Below are positions 48,003-62,575 of a stretch of DNA of 64,000 nt, piece by piece. The DNA is from Setophaga petechia. Lineage: Eukaryota > Chordata > Aves > Passeriformes > Parulidae. The DNA lies in contig JANCRA010000001.1 of assembly GCA_024362935.1 (NCBI GenBank), forward strand, positions 56,613,930-56,677,929, in the 5' to 3' direction. The position numbers were made by a program, and so were the translations under genes. How positions within the stretch are numbered: the stretch's first letter is position 1; every line of letters begins with the position of its first letter. The notes under the pieces were generated by a model, which was not told the origin of the DNA, did not search any database, and was given only the letters and a program-made list of their open reading frames with translations.

Positions 48003-51000
48003 CTCCTTTCCACAAAAGAAAAGCTTCTCAGGGAAACATCTACAGAATGCTTAGAAGGAGGATGAACTGTAGATTCCTGGAGCTGCAGTTAACTTTTCCA
48101 TATGGTGTTCTAAGCAGCAGTTTCAACATGGTGTTCACAGAAAACAGATGGTTTCCAAAAACTAATTAGGAATAGAAAAGTAGTCACTGATAATTTAAAA
48201 TTCCCTTCTTGGGGGTCTGTATCTCCACTAGAAGTATTGTTTTTTTAGGGAGACTCACAAAAAGGAGGAAAAATATTCCATTGTTTCAGTATATGCTTTC
48301 TAGAAAACCTTTTAGCATTATGACAATATTTTGGGAATAAATGAGCCACATTGCTTATTATGCCTCAGACTTTCCACTTGCAACTGAATTCAAAAAGGCT
48401 ATTGTTAATATCAAATAGATGATTTGTAGCAACAGAAATGATTTCTCTAATAATTTTTTTTAAGGCAGCTACTGAGACAGGTTACTGTTTGGGGAAGGCT
48501 TTGCGAGTCAGGCAGGTGCCTGCCAGCACACCTCAGGGCACTGCACAGAGTGCTCTGTAACACCAGTCCTTTTTAATAAACCACTGGAGAGAATGTCACA
48601 GTAAAATAAATCAAATAACTATGGCTGGATGTGCTGAACACAGACCAAAAATCAAAACTCTCTCACAGAGTGAATCTGCCAAAAGTAGCTGGGCTTGGGT
48701 TCTAATTTTGAACAGTGAATCAGTTGATCACTGACAGGGCCCCAAGGAGGTCTGCTTGGCACACACACTGAAACTCGACCCGGAGCTAGTAAAAACAACA
48801 TATGTTCCCAGAAGCTGCTTAGGAAGCTCTTTAAGCACTGGGGAATATCTGCAAAAGCCTTAGACCTTGAGAGTAGAAATAAGGACACCAATAACCTCAG
48901 TAATGAGGGACTAGTCACCACAACTATTACTCCTGCTTTAGCAATGGTGGCTAAATGGATTAAGGCTAATACTGCTGTAAACAAGTGTAAGAATGGTTAA
49001 ATTCTAACTGAGATTCCAGTGTGGACGGAAATTCTCCTGATTTGTAAGAAGAATTTGTAAGAGCAGTCAGGGCAAAGGGAATCTTTCAGTATAATTGGTT
49101 CAAAGGTGATATTCTGGCATCTTTAACAGCCTGTTTTAGCCTTTTATGGCCTATATTATCTGAAGGCTGGTGATATTCCAGCATTTGAAGAGAATGTCAG
49201 AAATCAAGCCTAAGGAAGCATTTTCTGCTTTTGGAGAGTATGATTCTTGTGGTCTAAGGAGAAATAGAGTGACAGGAATTCAGGTGTTTCTGACACAAAG
49301 TACCTACAAAATCTTAGTAAAATGGGTTTGTATTTTTTTGTTAATCAGCTTCTTCAGGATCAGACAATAACTTTGTATTAAGCCATGTGTGTAATGGAAG
49401 TTAGCAGGAAGGAAAAAAAAAGAGACAAATCTCTGTATGTGCTTAAATTATGATGCTTCTCCAGACATTGTGTACTTCTTGCAGCTTAAACCAATGAAAT
49501 CTTGACCTGACTGCAGAAAACAGGAGTTTAGTTTGATGCCATGGTGCTGTGTTGTTATTTGTGGTCAGAAGTGTGTGACAAGGACAACCTGTGCAGTGTT
49601 TGCTTCAAAGCCTGTGTGGTTGTGAGCAGATTCAGTGTCTGCTGCTGATGTGCTACTGAACAGAAGCTGCTGCTGGCTGCATGGAGTTGTGTTCTTGAGC
49701 TATCCAGAGGCTGCCCATTTTCCTTTTATTGTGTGGTTGCAAGCAGACTGTGGTGCACAGTGTGCCTTTCTCTGCTACTGCAAACCCAGGTGCAGGCTGT
49801 GGAAGGGGCTGTGCTACAGACCTCCCTTCTGCATGGAGTATTCTTATTACAGAATAAATTTTAAAACTACTTAAATACCCCTTTAGGCTCTTTATGTCAT
49901 GATCTTATGTATGCTTAGTTTTGGTGAGGACGCTGCTTTTTAGGAAAATGAGGAAGGACTTTGGAAATTTTTTTTTGTGTTTTGCAAATTTATCCTGATG
50001 ATGGTAATGAAAAAACCCTGTAATCCAAACATTCACAAGTTACTTGCATGGGTATTTCCATCAGCTGCAACCATAGGTGCATTTTGATCCAGACTGAACA
50101 TCCTGATACCATTCTCTTCAAATTGCAGCATGCAGCAAAAACATCAGTGCTGCAGCTTGGATTTGGGCACACTGAGCTGGTCCTTGATTAATTCCGTGTG
50201 TTGAGTTTTCTGTGATGGAAACAGAATTAAAGCTACGAGAGAACATTGCAGCTACAGTAGCTTCTAATTCTGTACAAAATAACAATGCAGTTCATTTGCT
50301 GAGGCTGCGTTTGCTGTTCTTAGGTGCCACAGACCAGCTTAGGATCAGGAACACAAGGAGCACCCTCTGTATCATTGATCTCCTGTCACTAGCTGTGCAG
50401 CATTGCAGCCCTCATCTGTTCCCAGTTTTGTTGTAAACTGAAACATAGTTTGCATTTTTATCTATATTTGCAGTTTAGGTAATGTTTCTGAAAATCCTAT
50501 TTCATCAAAATTGAAAACAGATTTGATAGATACATAAAGATGTTCAAGAGAACTAGTTAAACAGAAAAAAATCCACACAATGGTGAAGCAGTGGCACAAA
50601 ACTATTTTGTAACTACTTTTGCTGATATAGCAATATAACTTTTTCTCATTAATCACATTAGAAACTTTTGCTTCCACTTCCATAGCCTGGTCTTAGTTTT
50701 TAGCTTGAAGCAGATGAGGTTTTCCTTGTTGTTTGTGCTTGTTTATTTAGCCAGAAATAGGTGATCACCGATTTATAGAGCAGCCAGCTTTGCACACAAT
50801 ATGCCTTGGAAGAGATCCTACTGCTGCATTTTCTGGTTTACTGTCTGTGAAAAACATATAATCAATGCAGTGAAAATAATGAGTCTGATACATGGGGTGT
50901 TTAGCATCCTGAAGACAACTGATTTAACAATTAAAAAAAACCCCTGAAATTAACAAAAGTGCCCCAATTCCCATTTATTACAGTATTTAAATGCCTTTCA

Positions 51001-53505
51001 GTAATGTATTAATGCTTCTAAAATCCTTTTTAGATAGAGGAAAAAGAGTTAATCGAAAAAGCAACCCTCAAATGAAAAATACATTTAGTGAACTCTGACT
51101 TTATTATTGGAAAAACAGAAACTTGGGAGACTGTCAATTTAGCAGTAGTTATCTTGAATACAATTCTGGAAAAAAAATAGCTTTTGCCAAACCACTGAAA
51201 AGGTCTTGTTGGCCAGAATCTCCATATTGTACAAACCCAAATTTTGCACTGGACCTCCCATTATGCAAATTGGCTTTATGAGTCAAAAGAGGTTTGTATT
51301 ACACGGAATAAATATATAATTCTATGTAAATACAAGGAATATTTGCTCTTCAATGAGCACTAGGAGTTTGGAAGAGTGTATGGATTCAAATACTGCCAGA
51401 TATAAGTGGAAGTGAAAATTCTTTAAGGATACCAGCATTGCTTTCTGAGCAGAGCCTTCAGTGTTGAGCTTCACTGTTACTGATGTTATGGTTTAATGAT
51501 TGTGTTTGCTCCAGTCTGTGCTTCATAGTTCAGTGTCTTACAGAAGGAGGAAGCCTGGAATATATTTTTAAAGTTTCTTTTTTTAAAAAAAGAAAAAATA
51601 ATAAAGGTTTTGAAATAGATCTTCAGTAGCAATCTATGAAGTCTTGTTCTTGGTCTCTGAAAATTTATTTCCAGATAGAATTAATGATTTCTGAGCTAAT
51701 AGTTTCAAAATGAAATGAAATTTCTCATGCATTTCAAAAGCACTTCTGATATGATTGATACAGAGGTTCATAAGACATGGTGATGCTACCCAGATGCTTC
51801 CAGTGTTCAGCAGCATTTCTCATGTTCTGGCTCAGCAGAAACAGTCATCCAGTCTACTTTAGAGGCTTTTAATATTTAGCAGCCTATATCTGAATTATGG
51901 CCCCCTAAGCATCTTTACCTTCTGATCTACTCACTCTTCAACTAAAGAAAAACCCATACTGAGTCAGCATTTAACTCAGAAAAGAAAAAGTACTGAGTCA
52001 CCTCTGCCTAACTCACCAAAGCTGAGTTCCAATCTTCTAATAGGAGTATAGCAATGAAAATATTGTGGTGTGAATTTAAAAGGAGCCTCAGCAGATGCCA
52101 CAGAAGTCAACTGATTGATAAATGGGGTTTAGCACCTTTTATCTGTGCTCTTAAATGATCTGGAGATATTGGACAGGGGTTTAGTTCTGTGTTTCTGGGG
52201 TGGGGGAGGCATCCATTTTGCTTTTCTTCCTGAAATTGTGGATGTTTGTTAAAAGGAAGAACTGAGATTTCCAGATATTAAGAAGAAGTGTGTGTGGCAT
52301 TTGGTTGGGTTTTGTTTTAAGGAGAAACTCATGGAGACACCTTTTCTTCTGGTCTGACAGTATTGATGCATCTGTGCTTTTGTCAGTACCTAAAGTGTAT
52401 TTGTAATACATTTGCTGTCTGAACATGGAATCAAACACATTTCCATGTCTTCAAATATGTTTTACATCTGTTTATCAGCTTATTAAAGCAATTCAGAAGC
52501 AGCAGCAGCAGGCTTAGAAGTAATATTGGTTGAAGTTGGGAGCTAATGAGATTCAACAGGATCTTTGAAAGCCAGATAAAAAGTTGTTTCTATTTCCTGT
52601 GCTACATGATTTTTTTCACATTTTTGAGCCTCTCATCCTTTTATTAATCAGTTATATCCTCATTTTTCTTATTTGATGCCCCTAGCCCAGCATAGCTGTT
52701 CCAGTTTTTGCATACAAGCTGCAAGTACAACAGACCTCAATAATTCATGACAGGCAAAGCGGAGTAAGCATGGAAGTTAATTTGCTGAGCACAAAATGCC
52801 TCCACACTTTATATGGATGTATTTTTATACAGAATTTCAGTCCTATCATCTGTGAAATGTCATTGTCTGAAATGGTGCAGAGAGAAAACATCCATAAGCT
52901 GAATTTTCTTCCAGTGTTTGGAGTTAACTGAGGAGGATACTTCAAGAATCAAGTATCATTAAAAGCTGTGTGTGCTGTTTATCAAGCTGTTAGCATTGCA
53001 AGGTAATATTACAAAAATAGAACTGTAAATTTAGTTAGAAATACAGTTGTTGTTATGCTGAAACAAATAGAACACTAAGTAAATAAAGTGTCTTAAGGGC
53101 TAAAATAATGTTAAATAACCAAAACTTAAAATACATGTGAAAAGCATCCTTCAATCTGTGAGGAGCTCTATGGATTCTATCAAGGCTTGTTGTTATGTGA
53201 AGTAGTATTTATGAAGGGAACAGGACTGAGAGAGAGACCTGAATTAATAGGGTACTGAAAATTTTTTGCCCTCCTATTGCAGTGCTATGAAAAACAGCTT
53301 TGAATGACTGCAAGATGAAACCCTTGGCACAGGAACTCAGAGAACAATAGTTTTTTTATGTCTCTACATAACAATATTAAATTTCAGTGAATCATGCATT
53401 TCAACTAATATTTTGTGCCTTAGAATTACTTAATTTGATCTTTAATAGAATTTGAGTAGAAAACTGAATTTAGCGGCTCCTGCATGAACAGTTCAAGCCA
53501 TAGGA

Positions 53506-53695
53506 AAAACATAGAATCACAGAATTATCAATTGAATGGCCCTTTAAAGGTCATCTAATCCAACCCCTCTGTGATAAGCAGGGATATCTTCAACTAGATC
53601 AGGTTGCTCAAAGCCACATCCAACTTGACCTTGAATTTTCCTCAGGGATAGGACACCCACAGCCTTGCTGGACAACCTGTTCCAATGTAAAACTA
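53506..53695 (-). repeat. CR1 LINE fragment (antisense)
   Basis: It begins 'acatagaatcacagaattat', the reverse complement of the CR1 tail. It continues 'ggccctttaaaggtcatcta', 'atccaacccctctgtgataa', 'actagatcaggttgctcaaa' and 'ttgctggacaacctgttcca'. This is the only clear CR1 copy I see in the 30.7-kb intron 2. Confidence 0.92.
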
Positions 53696-56600
53696 TAAAT
53701 CTCTCATTTAAAGCTTAAAGATTCATGAAAAATTATTTGTACCTGTCATCAAAGGACATTTCCAGACTTATGCCTTTTCTTTTATTCTTTCTGCACTGGC
53801 CACAAATTGAGTTTGAATTTCTTATTGGTCTGTGGAAAAATAGTTCTCATCTATAGAGCTGCAGCTTCTGTAATGTCTCCAGGAAACTGTCTGCCCATAA
53901 ACACTGGAAACTTGGCTTGCAATAGGTTATTGATTAATGCTACAGAAACTCTTCTGATCTAAAGAACCAAAAAACCTGAAAGTACATAGAATATTTGCCC
54001 ATACAATTTTGGGGGGTTTTAAGTTTTCCATAGTATGTGGATGCCATGTTTTTCAAGTAGGGTGATTAGCCAAAGGCATGATTTCTATAATAGTGCAGGA
54101 TAGGTGATTTTGTGGGGGAAAAAAAGGGTAAAACTTAAATTTTAACTGCTTTGTATTGTGGAACAGGGTGTCATTAAATCACTAAGACTTGATTAAATTG
54201 GGTGAACCAGATATCTGTCCTTATATGTGCCCTTTTCCTTTTAATGTTCTTTCATAATACATGTAGCTTTTATTTTTAGCCTAGCTGCTTGGTGGTGAGA
54301 TGGAAGGTTAGCTGTGTGAAGTCAGGTGCTATTTTTGGCTCTGTATTAGGGTTCCCAGTTATGCCACTTAAGGAGAGAATCTGTTATGCTGACTGGTGAA
54401 CTGGTGTGATTAATGCACCTATGGGCAAAGATATCCTTGTCTTGTAACTGGAAATCCTCTTGTTTGTTTTTCTCTTCAAACTGGATTATGTTCACAATCA
54501 CAAGCTGCACTTGCTAATTTTCTGTTTCCAATTTCCACTTACTGCATGTTTAGTAAGGCTATTGTTTCTTTGTGTAACTCATGAAATTGAGAAGCATGGC
54601 ATTAAGTTTCACTGTTTAATATACTGAAATTATCGACTCTTGTTGAAGTAGTGGATAAGGCTGAGGTAAGGGTGTTCTGGGGTGTTTTGTGTTATAGAGA
54701 AGGATTAGTTGTACAGAGTGATTCAAAACTATTCAAGATTTCCAGAATTTTAGTCCATTTCAACTGTTATTTTCTGATATCTAAATAGCTGCACATAATC
54801 AGTGCAATTTAGTTTCAATATTTGAAATGCCATTTTGCAGACAGATCAATTTTGCCCTTTGGAAAAACTGGTGAACAGACCTTGCCAGGAAGTCCTACTG
54901 CACTGGAAGTCCTTAAGAAATAGATACATGTAGGAACTCACTTTAACTTATGCATATTCCTACAGCTTATTTTTCTTTCTGTCATTTCCATTGCAGTGAG
55001 GATGATGTGTTGAATCACACCCAAATGCAACCTTCTATTTCCACATGTGTTCATTTTCAGAATTAAATTTTTGAGATGTTAAAAAAACACATGCAGAAAT
55101 CTTTTTGAAATTGAGATTAAAAACTGTGAGAAGTGCTCTGTTGTGTCATCTGTTCCAACAGCTGTGGGGCTGTGTGAGTTGTGGTGACCTGACTAGTCTG
55201 TTTATTCAGTATTTCTGCATTGTCATACTGTAATAGGCGTTTCCTGGGCTTGCTGCCAGACTTTTTCTGTTTACCAGGCAGCAGGCAAAGATTTAACATT
55301 TCTGTTTCCTTTCTTACTCCTTAGATACCCTGTGGGATGGAAAGGGCTTGTCTTCTCCTTTTCTCACTGCTGTTCCTTGCCATGGAATATCAGTGGAAAG
55401 AGGTTCATTTTCTAATTGTGACTGTAATTATGTGACACAGCCACTGATTAAATAGTCATTTAAGAAGCTGACCTAGAAGAATTGCTCTCATTATGGTCTT
55501 TGTTTCAATTTTTTTTTCCTGTTTTCTGTTTTCCTAAATAGGTTAATGAGCTCCCTTTATCCAAGACAGACAAATTCAACATTTACAAATTATTAGAAAC
55601 AGAAAACTTCATTTTTCTCTTACAGCTTACTGAATTTATTAAACTTGAAGGACAAAACAAAAGGATGCAAGATGCCAAACCTCAATTGGTAAATTGGACA
55701 ATGTCTTGTGGAAGCTCTGACCTAGAAATCGGATTCATTTCATAGTTTATTGCAGTGTCCAGCACAGCTGAGGAAGCCTCAGACCTTTCCCAAGCTGAGG
55801 TTGTGCATGGCTTCATGAATGTGAATAATTTCATTGACTGCAGTGACACTGCTGTGAGGTTTAAAATTAACCTATGGCATGGGTTTAAAAGGGACTTTTA
55901 GAGTAAGAGTAGACCAAAAAACCAAGTGAATTACTTAAACTAACTGTAGAGAAAAAGGACCTTCAACATGCTCTTTAATACCTGAGGTAATTTTGCAGGT
56001 CAAGATGCACAGTCATAAAACAGAACATCAAGTAATGAATTTTAAATTTTGCAGCAGAGTTGATACTTTTGTATTCTTTCAGCATGATCTGATCTGTTAC
56101 CATATGTCATGTTTCCTTTGCAGACAAAATTGTTGTGCATTTGAGCCTCCAAAATTAAAAGGCATTTGACCTAATTCCAATTATTTCCAGAGAACAAAGG
56201 AGGGGGTTTTGTCCCTTCTTGTCTGCTAATGACCTCATGGAAGTTGACTGTTGGGGAAGTTATTGTGGTGCCTTGCACAGTCCTTATGGCTATAGCCAGT
56301 AGGAAAGGTGTGGGTGCCTAGAGTCTTACCAGGCTCACAGTTTTATGTCCTTCAGGGCTCCCCAGTTTACCCTAAAGCTGTTTTGGGCAGATTTGGCCAG
56401 TCTCTGCAGCATTTGAGCTCTGTCAAGCCTTAAGTCAGGCTTGCAGACTGACTTAGCAGCTTGCTTACCCTCCTCTTGGTGTTGTGTAGTTTTGTGTACA
56501 TTGGGAATTCCCGGAGGGATTCTGTAGTAGAGCTGTCACGGGGGACACACATAAGCTGGTGAGGAACAGAAGCTTTTGCAAGTGTCAAGTGCTTCTTCAT

Positions 56601-57011
56601 TACACCAGCAGGAATCTTACCAGTTTGACCTGATTTTCCAGGTTTACTACAGATCTGATGTAGCAGTGGGTTTTGTTGCTGTTCTTGTGTACAGTGTGGG
56701 CTTCTGGCCCTTGAACAGTTTCTTTTTTTTGCCTGCTCCCAAATTGCTTAGCATACTTGCCTTTGACACTTTGTCATTTCTGTGAAGTGAATAGGTTGTT
56801 AATTAAAGAAAGAATACTGGCTATTGAGGTATTTTTTGAAAGGGCATGTCGTGGTCTCATTGGTTTGACTTTTTTCAGTATTTCTCCTTCCTAGGTGTAT
56901 TCTAGCTACCCATATGGCTATTTCCTTACTGAAGACATGTCACAAAACATGACTCAGGATAACCAAGCAAATAGCTGCTATAATTTAGTACTGAACTTCT
57001 TGTGTGCCTCT

Positions 57012-57037
57012 TGGTTAGTCATGAAGGTTAGTCATGA
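57012..57037 (+). repeat. 13-bp tandem duplication
   Basis: 'gttagtcatgaag' occurs twice in a row without mismatch, followed by a partial third start. Confidence 0.95.
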
Positions 57038-60000
57038 AGGTCATTGATGGCTTAGTAAGTAATTGATAATATTGGTTAAACACCCCCCCCCCCTTTCCCT
57101 TAGTCAAGCTATTCTGAGAAAGAGCGGAACCAAGGGGAATTTCCAAGGTAAAGACTCCTGTGTGAAAATCACAGTACTCAGTGGGGAAGGGTGGGAATGC
57201 CCTTTTTACCTTCCTTTTTGAGTTCCTGAGGCTGCCCACAGGAAACTTCCTTTGGAAAGTTAACCCTGCTCCTGTTGGTGATGGAGCTGAAATGGCAGAC
57301 AGAAAACTGACCTGTTTGTGCAGGAGTGATTTCCTTGCATTTTGCATCATAAACCCTGGAAATGTAAGGCTGGCAGCCTCAGAAAACACTGCAAGAATTT
57401 TAATAAGTCTGAATGACAGTGAAGAGGAAGTGGCAGTGCTAAAAGTATTTCAAAAGAGGAAATAAAAATGGTGATTGCAAATATGACCTGACTGGTAAAG
57501 CAGACAAATATTTTACTTTTGCTTACTCAGAAAAAAAGTTGATGCAAAGGTCAGAACTGCCAGGGCAGCACAGTTATAATCTGTTCCAGTCAGAGGAACA
57601 GCATTCCTACAAAAAATGTGGAGACCCCTCACAATTAAGGCAGTAGCAGGGAGGTTGTATCTAGATTTGTTATGCTGATGTTTAAAAAATTGTTCGCATT
57701 TCTTTTCAACAATTCATGGGGAAAAAAACCCACTGTAGTCCTTGAAGAATTTCAGCCTCAAATGCCTGTCTCAACTGCTGAGCTGAAAATACATTCACAA
57801 ATCCAGCTGTTGCTGTGCATGCTAGTTTTCCTAGTTTTCTTTTTGCCTTGTATGTTCTGTGCTTCCTTTTAAAAATATTTACACCATATCCTGTTTTCTT
57901 GAAGTCAGTAGATGGAAATATTTCTTCCATTGTTAGAACAAATACAAATAATCTCTCATATTTTTTCCAGTTTTGATGTTTGAGATCCATTTTCAGCTGT
58001 GCTGAGAATTTGTCATCCAGAGAAGCTTTCCCCAGACAGAGGGTGTGGCTCCTCAGGCTTAAACTGTGCAGTCCTGTAGCTGATTACTTCAATGGAATCA
58101 GACATACTAAATTAAGCCAAACTATTTGTCTTAATAACCCTTCCTTCTACATTTAGAATGAAGCACATTTGTGGATCTGGAATAGAGACAGTTTGCCCAC
58201 CAAGCTCCTGGCTGGGGGCTGTTGATATGTGATCACAGAACTCTGTTCAGAGTGCTACAGATTTCTGGGAATTTGAATTTCCAGGAATTTTTCAAGTGTT
58301 TATAAAACCTTCTTGGCTCCCATCTCTCTCTTTTTTTTCTTCTTTTTTTTTTTAATATTTTTCTTCTGGAGATTGTAGGAAGAATATTTTCTGGATAAAC
58401 CTTCATCTATTTATTTCATTTTTTGCCCATTGTATCATAAAGGGCAATCAATAAATACATGATGAATTCTATTTATAAACAGTTGATCATTGTTCATGCT
58501 TTTTCTGGAGGGTAGTGTATCTTCTGTTTGTTCAATGTGGTGGAAGTAGGGACTGATGTAAATCACATTTCAAGGCATGTGTGGTGGTAAGGGGAAAGGG
58601 ATTTCCATATGGATGACAATTTGTATATTCTAATCCAGTGGCTTGATCTGACTGAAGAAGTATTTCTTTGAAAAGAGCAAACTTCTTTGGTTTTAAATGT
58701 TTGTCAGAAACACAAGCCTATTGTGGAAAGTAAATATGATGGATGTATGTGCCATTAAAGCACTGCACTAGTACACAGCAGTGGATCAGGAATCTGATTT
58801 TTCAAAGAGATATGGGGTTTCTTCTCCCTTCTTTTTCAATACCCCATGTTTGTGGGATTTTTTCTGCCACATTTTAAGCCACATTTTTGTGCTTTTAGCT
58901 GTAGATTTTGTAGTGCTTTGACCAGTAATAGTCTTACAAGCTGTTGTTATACGTGACACTCCTGTAACATAGTGCATTTTTAGTCACATGTGCCTAAGAG
59001 AGGTCTTTGTGTTTGTCAGAAACTTCATCCAGTGTCTCAAGATTTCATTCCTTCAGTTGAGGTCTTTTTTGAGCCCATGAAGAAGCAGGGATGCCCTGAG
59101 TGGATTGCACATGGTCTCAGAAAGCTGTGCAGAGAATGCCAGTGAAAGGATTCAGAGGAGAGGACTGAGTACAAAACCAATGCAGTCTCACTCACACATT
59201 ATCCACTCTGCTGTGTGTAGAGACATATTTTGAAGAAAAGCAGTGCAGCAAGACAACCTGAGCAGCCTTGAGTTGTCAGAGGAGCACCAGAGAGTCATTC
59301 CTTGTTTTCATGAAAGGGATAGCAGTGGAGTTACCAGGTCACAGGTGATGTTTGTCTGGGAAAGAGTGTTGCATTTAGAAATAAATAGGGTTTAACACAT
59401 TTTGAACATGTTAATTGAAACATGCAAAGTCAACAGAAAAGTGCTTTCAGCACTAAGTGGGACAAAACAAAGAGTGGATAAGACTATGGACAGATAGTGG
59501 AAAGAGAAGCAGTGTTATCATACACTATTTTGATAAACTAAACCTTGGTCCCTAGCTTTCTGGAACACCTGACATCCTATTCAAATGCACAGATCCCACA
59601 GCTAATGAAACTTAAAAAACCAAACTTTTAAAGATTTTTTGTTTATAAATTTCTAAACTGATTGCATCCTGATTAAGTAATAAAAACCCCTCTCCTATGA
59701 CCTAAGTTCAGATATTCTTTGAAATGGAATTGTGTGATTTGTGAGTTAGACCATGGTGGACTTGCAGCATTCAAAATCGCATGCAAACAAGTTAATAATT
59801 CCAACTTAATAATTTTCTGAACACTGAGCAAAAATCTTTTATTTGCTGTGTATACATTTATTTCATTTCTGTAGGAAATGAAGACTTCATTTTAACATCA
59901 GTTTGCACCTGGATAAATCCTCACTTGACTTCATTACAATAAAAGCCTAGAAAAATAGCTATTAGGTTGTGCTTCTAGAAAAATGCATTTTCATTAATTT

Positions 60001-62575
60001 AATTTTGAAAATACTTTCCTCACCTTATAATGTGGGGTGATTTGGGATTGATAGATTTTAACAGGTCTTTATTCTATGTTGCATACACTTACTTGTTCGA
60101 TGCTTTTCTCATTCTTTGTGTATTTTAGATGTAACCTGTCTGGATTATTTGTGGGGAGAAGGGAAACTTTGAGTATTCCCTGTTGGAATACAGCAAGCAT
60201 CTGAGTAAAGCTTTCTCATAGCTGTGTTTATCTGGCTTTCAGTTATAATTGCATTTAACCCCTTTCACAGTAAGGTGGATACTTTTTACAGTAATCTGTC
60301 TTGGTGTTTGACGGCCAGGTGGGAGTCACACAGCTCAGGCACACCGTGTGGGAGCAGGCAGAGGCTGGCCTCAGCCTGAACTCCAAGATAGAGGTGCTGT
60401 GTCTCCACCTTCAGCAGCTTATCTCATCACTGGCACTCAGGATTACTCCCGTGTATTTTTGCCTGGGGAAGCTCTATGCACATGAACATGTGAGGAAGGA
60501 TGGGTGGGAATTACACGTTTCTTAAAATTCCTTATTCATTCCCACTCCTAGTAGCCATTTTCAGCAGATTTTCCGGAGCATTTCTAAGGGTATTCCTGTC
60601 ATCTTTTGTGCACAGATCTGAGCCTCACTCTGTGGAATGGCTCTGCAGACAACAAAGGGATGCTGCTGCTTGCATTATACCCCTGTGTATTTCCCAGACT
60701 CTGACTTAAAATCTGTCATTCCTTCCTCCCTTACTCTCAGTTCAGATGTTAGACTAGATGGGTTAAGGGGTGAGGTAAGGTGAGGCTTTCAATCAGAACA
60801 GAAAGATTTATTTTAGACACTTCTAAACCACAGCATTTAACTCCAGCCTGCTCGAAGCAGCACTGCAAGGGCATCAGGAGCAGTGGTGGGCAGGCAGAAC
60901 TTGTGGAGATGACTCCCAGCTTTAGGGCCTTGGACTGTGAGCTTGCACCTCACAGAACACCCCTGCCCATGTCCTGCCAGTACTGCAGTGTTCTGGGTAA
61001 GTGTGATGTGTTCTGGAAGTTTTCTCACAGCTTTTCCTGTTGGCTTGGTTGCTGGTTTCTAGAAATCTGTGGAAATGATGATGAGTCCTCTTGTTTATTA
61101 AGCAGAGAGGAATAAATCCCAAGTTAGCAAAACTTCTCTTAAATTTGTGCAGCCTTTTGAATCCAGTTGTTGGTGCCTCTTTGGCTAACTAAAAGCAGCA
61201 GGTTCAGGCAGAGCTGAAAATCTCTCTCATCGATGAGAGCAAACTGTCATTGCATCAGTAAGGTGGCAATAAAAGGGTTTTGGTGCTGGCTGTGGCCCTT
61301 TGGCTGCGTGACACAGTGACACAAATGCTGGATGCTGTGAGTGGCTCTGGGCTGAGGATCTGGCTGCTCTCCTGGGGGAGCTGCCATGACAACCCCAGTG
61401 CTGGTGGGGAATGCCCTGCGCTGGAGTTCCTGCAGAGAGCTCGGGGTCACTGGCATTCCGAGTGGCTCTGGAATATTGCAGGCACCAGAGAGCCTTTCCT
61501 GTACTTCTGCTGATGTTTACTGTGATCACAGTGGGTGAAATATGGTCTTGTCAGGTATCTGGGAAAGAAAAAGGCTGGTTTCTCTAAAAGCAGATTTTTG
61601 TGTTAGTTCTTTGTTTTTATGGCTTTAGCAAATGATTTTAACTTCTACTACTAAATTTCATGTGGGCATGCAATGTTAAAAAAAAAGAGAAACAACTGTA
61701 CATTAAAATTTTAATCTGTTTACGTCTTAAAAAATAGCTTGCTTCCTGCAAACACTTGTTTCCCTCACAAGGGAATTAGAATGAGTGGAATTTCTTGTTA
61801 TGGCTTTTTGATTTTAACTGTTTTGAAAACAGACACTTGCTCCTTCACAAGGTGATTTTTATCGACTTTTGAGGATGGAGATTTTTTCAAGGTATTTGGT
61901 TTAGTGCTTTTAGAGAATGTCTAAACCATCTTTTCTTTCTGATATCCCAATCCTTCTTGCCATACATTACTCGGATAACATCATTATCCAAGTAGAATCA
62001 TTACCCGTATAATTAAGAACAGACAACTGCAAAGAGCATGGAAGGGCTCTATTTCTTTATTTTCTTGAATATGAAATACCTTTTAATAAAAAGGAGAATT
62101 ACTTCATGATTTTATTTTAGCAGGACATTAAAACATGGAAATTAAATGCCTCAGAACATTAAAAAAACCAATTTGCAGATGCAATCACTTTAATTCAACA
62201 GATCTTCCCACAAGCAATTAATGTGTTCTTAATACATGAATCTTTGATATTTGAACAGTGTTTTCAGATGTTCCTGTCAAAGCAATGTGTGTGTAATTAT
62301 AAGTAAAAGTCATCAGCATGCTTATGTAACTGTAAGCAAAAATAAAAAATACAGGTGCTAAATGTAAGAGTTTTTGGAGGTAAGGGGCAGTCATATTTCA
62401 CATTCCTGGCCCTGATGTTTCTCGATCTGATGTACTGAGGAACTGAAGTGCTTGTGTCATTACAAATGAATGTTAAGGTATCACTGTGAGAAGGTAAAGG
62501 CAAACTTATGAATTGCTGCTGTCTAACTCAAGCTTTAGTTTTGAAAGTACTGCATGTGTTTATTTTGCTGTGCAG

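Larger units (their letters stand above)
31893..62575 (+). other. DCLK2: DCLK2 intron 2 (about 30.7 kb)
   Basis: It runs from GTAGGA to a pyrimidine-rich acceptor ending 'ttttgctgtgcag'. Its nameable contents are listed separately: T runs, microsatellites, the 116-bp duplication with hairpins, and one CR1 copy. The long stretches 33620-36940, 36965-41620, 41645-46176, 48003-53505, 53696-57011 and 57038-62575 hold no exon, RNA gene or transposon that I can identify. T-rich tracts lie at about 45795-45829 and 58328-58355, and a C run near 57082-57093. The lack of CR1 compared with the rest of the window is noticeable. Confidence 0.93.

Noticed and set aside
51574..51595. 22-nt perfect palindrome (T7A7 core)
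   Set aside because: It is low-complexity T/A sequence where palindromes are expected.
57015..57465. Overlapping frames of 94 (+) and 124 (-) codons
   Set aside because: Unrecognised on both strands, with no splice or start evidence; probably chance.
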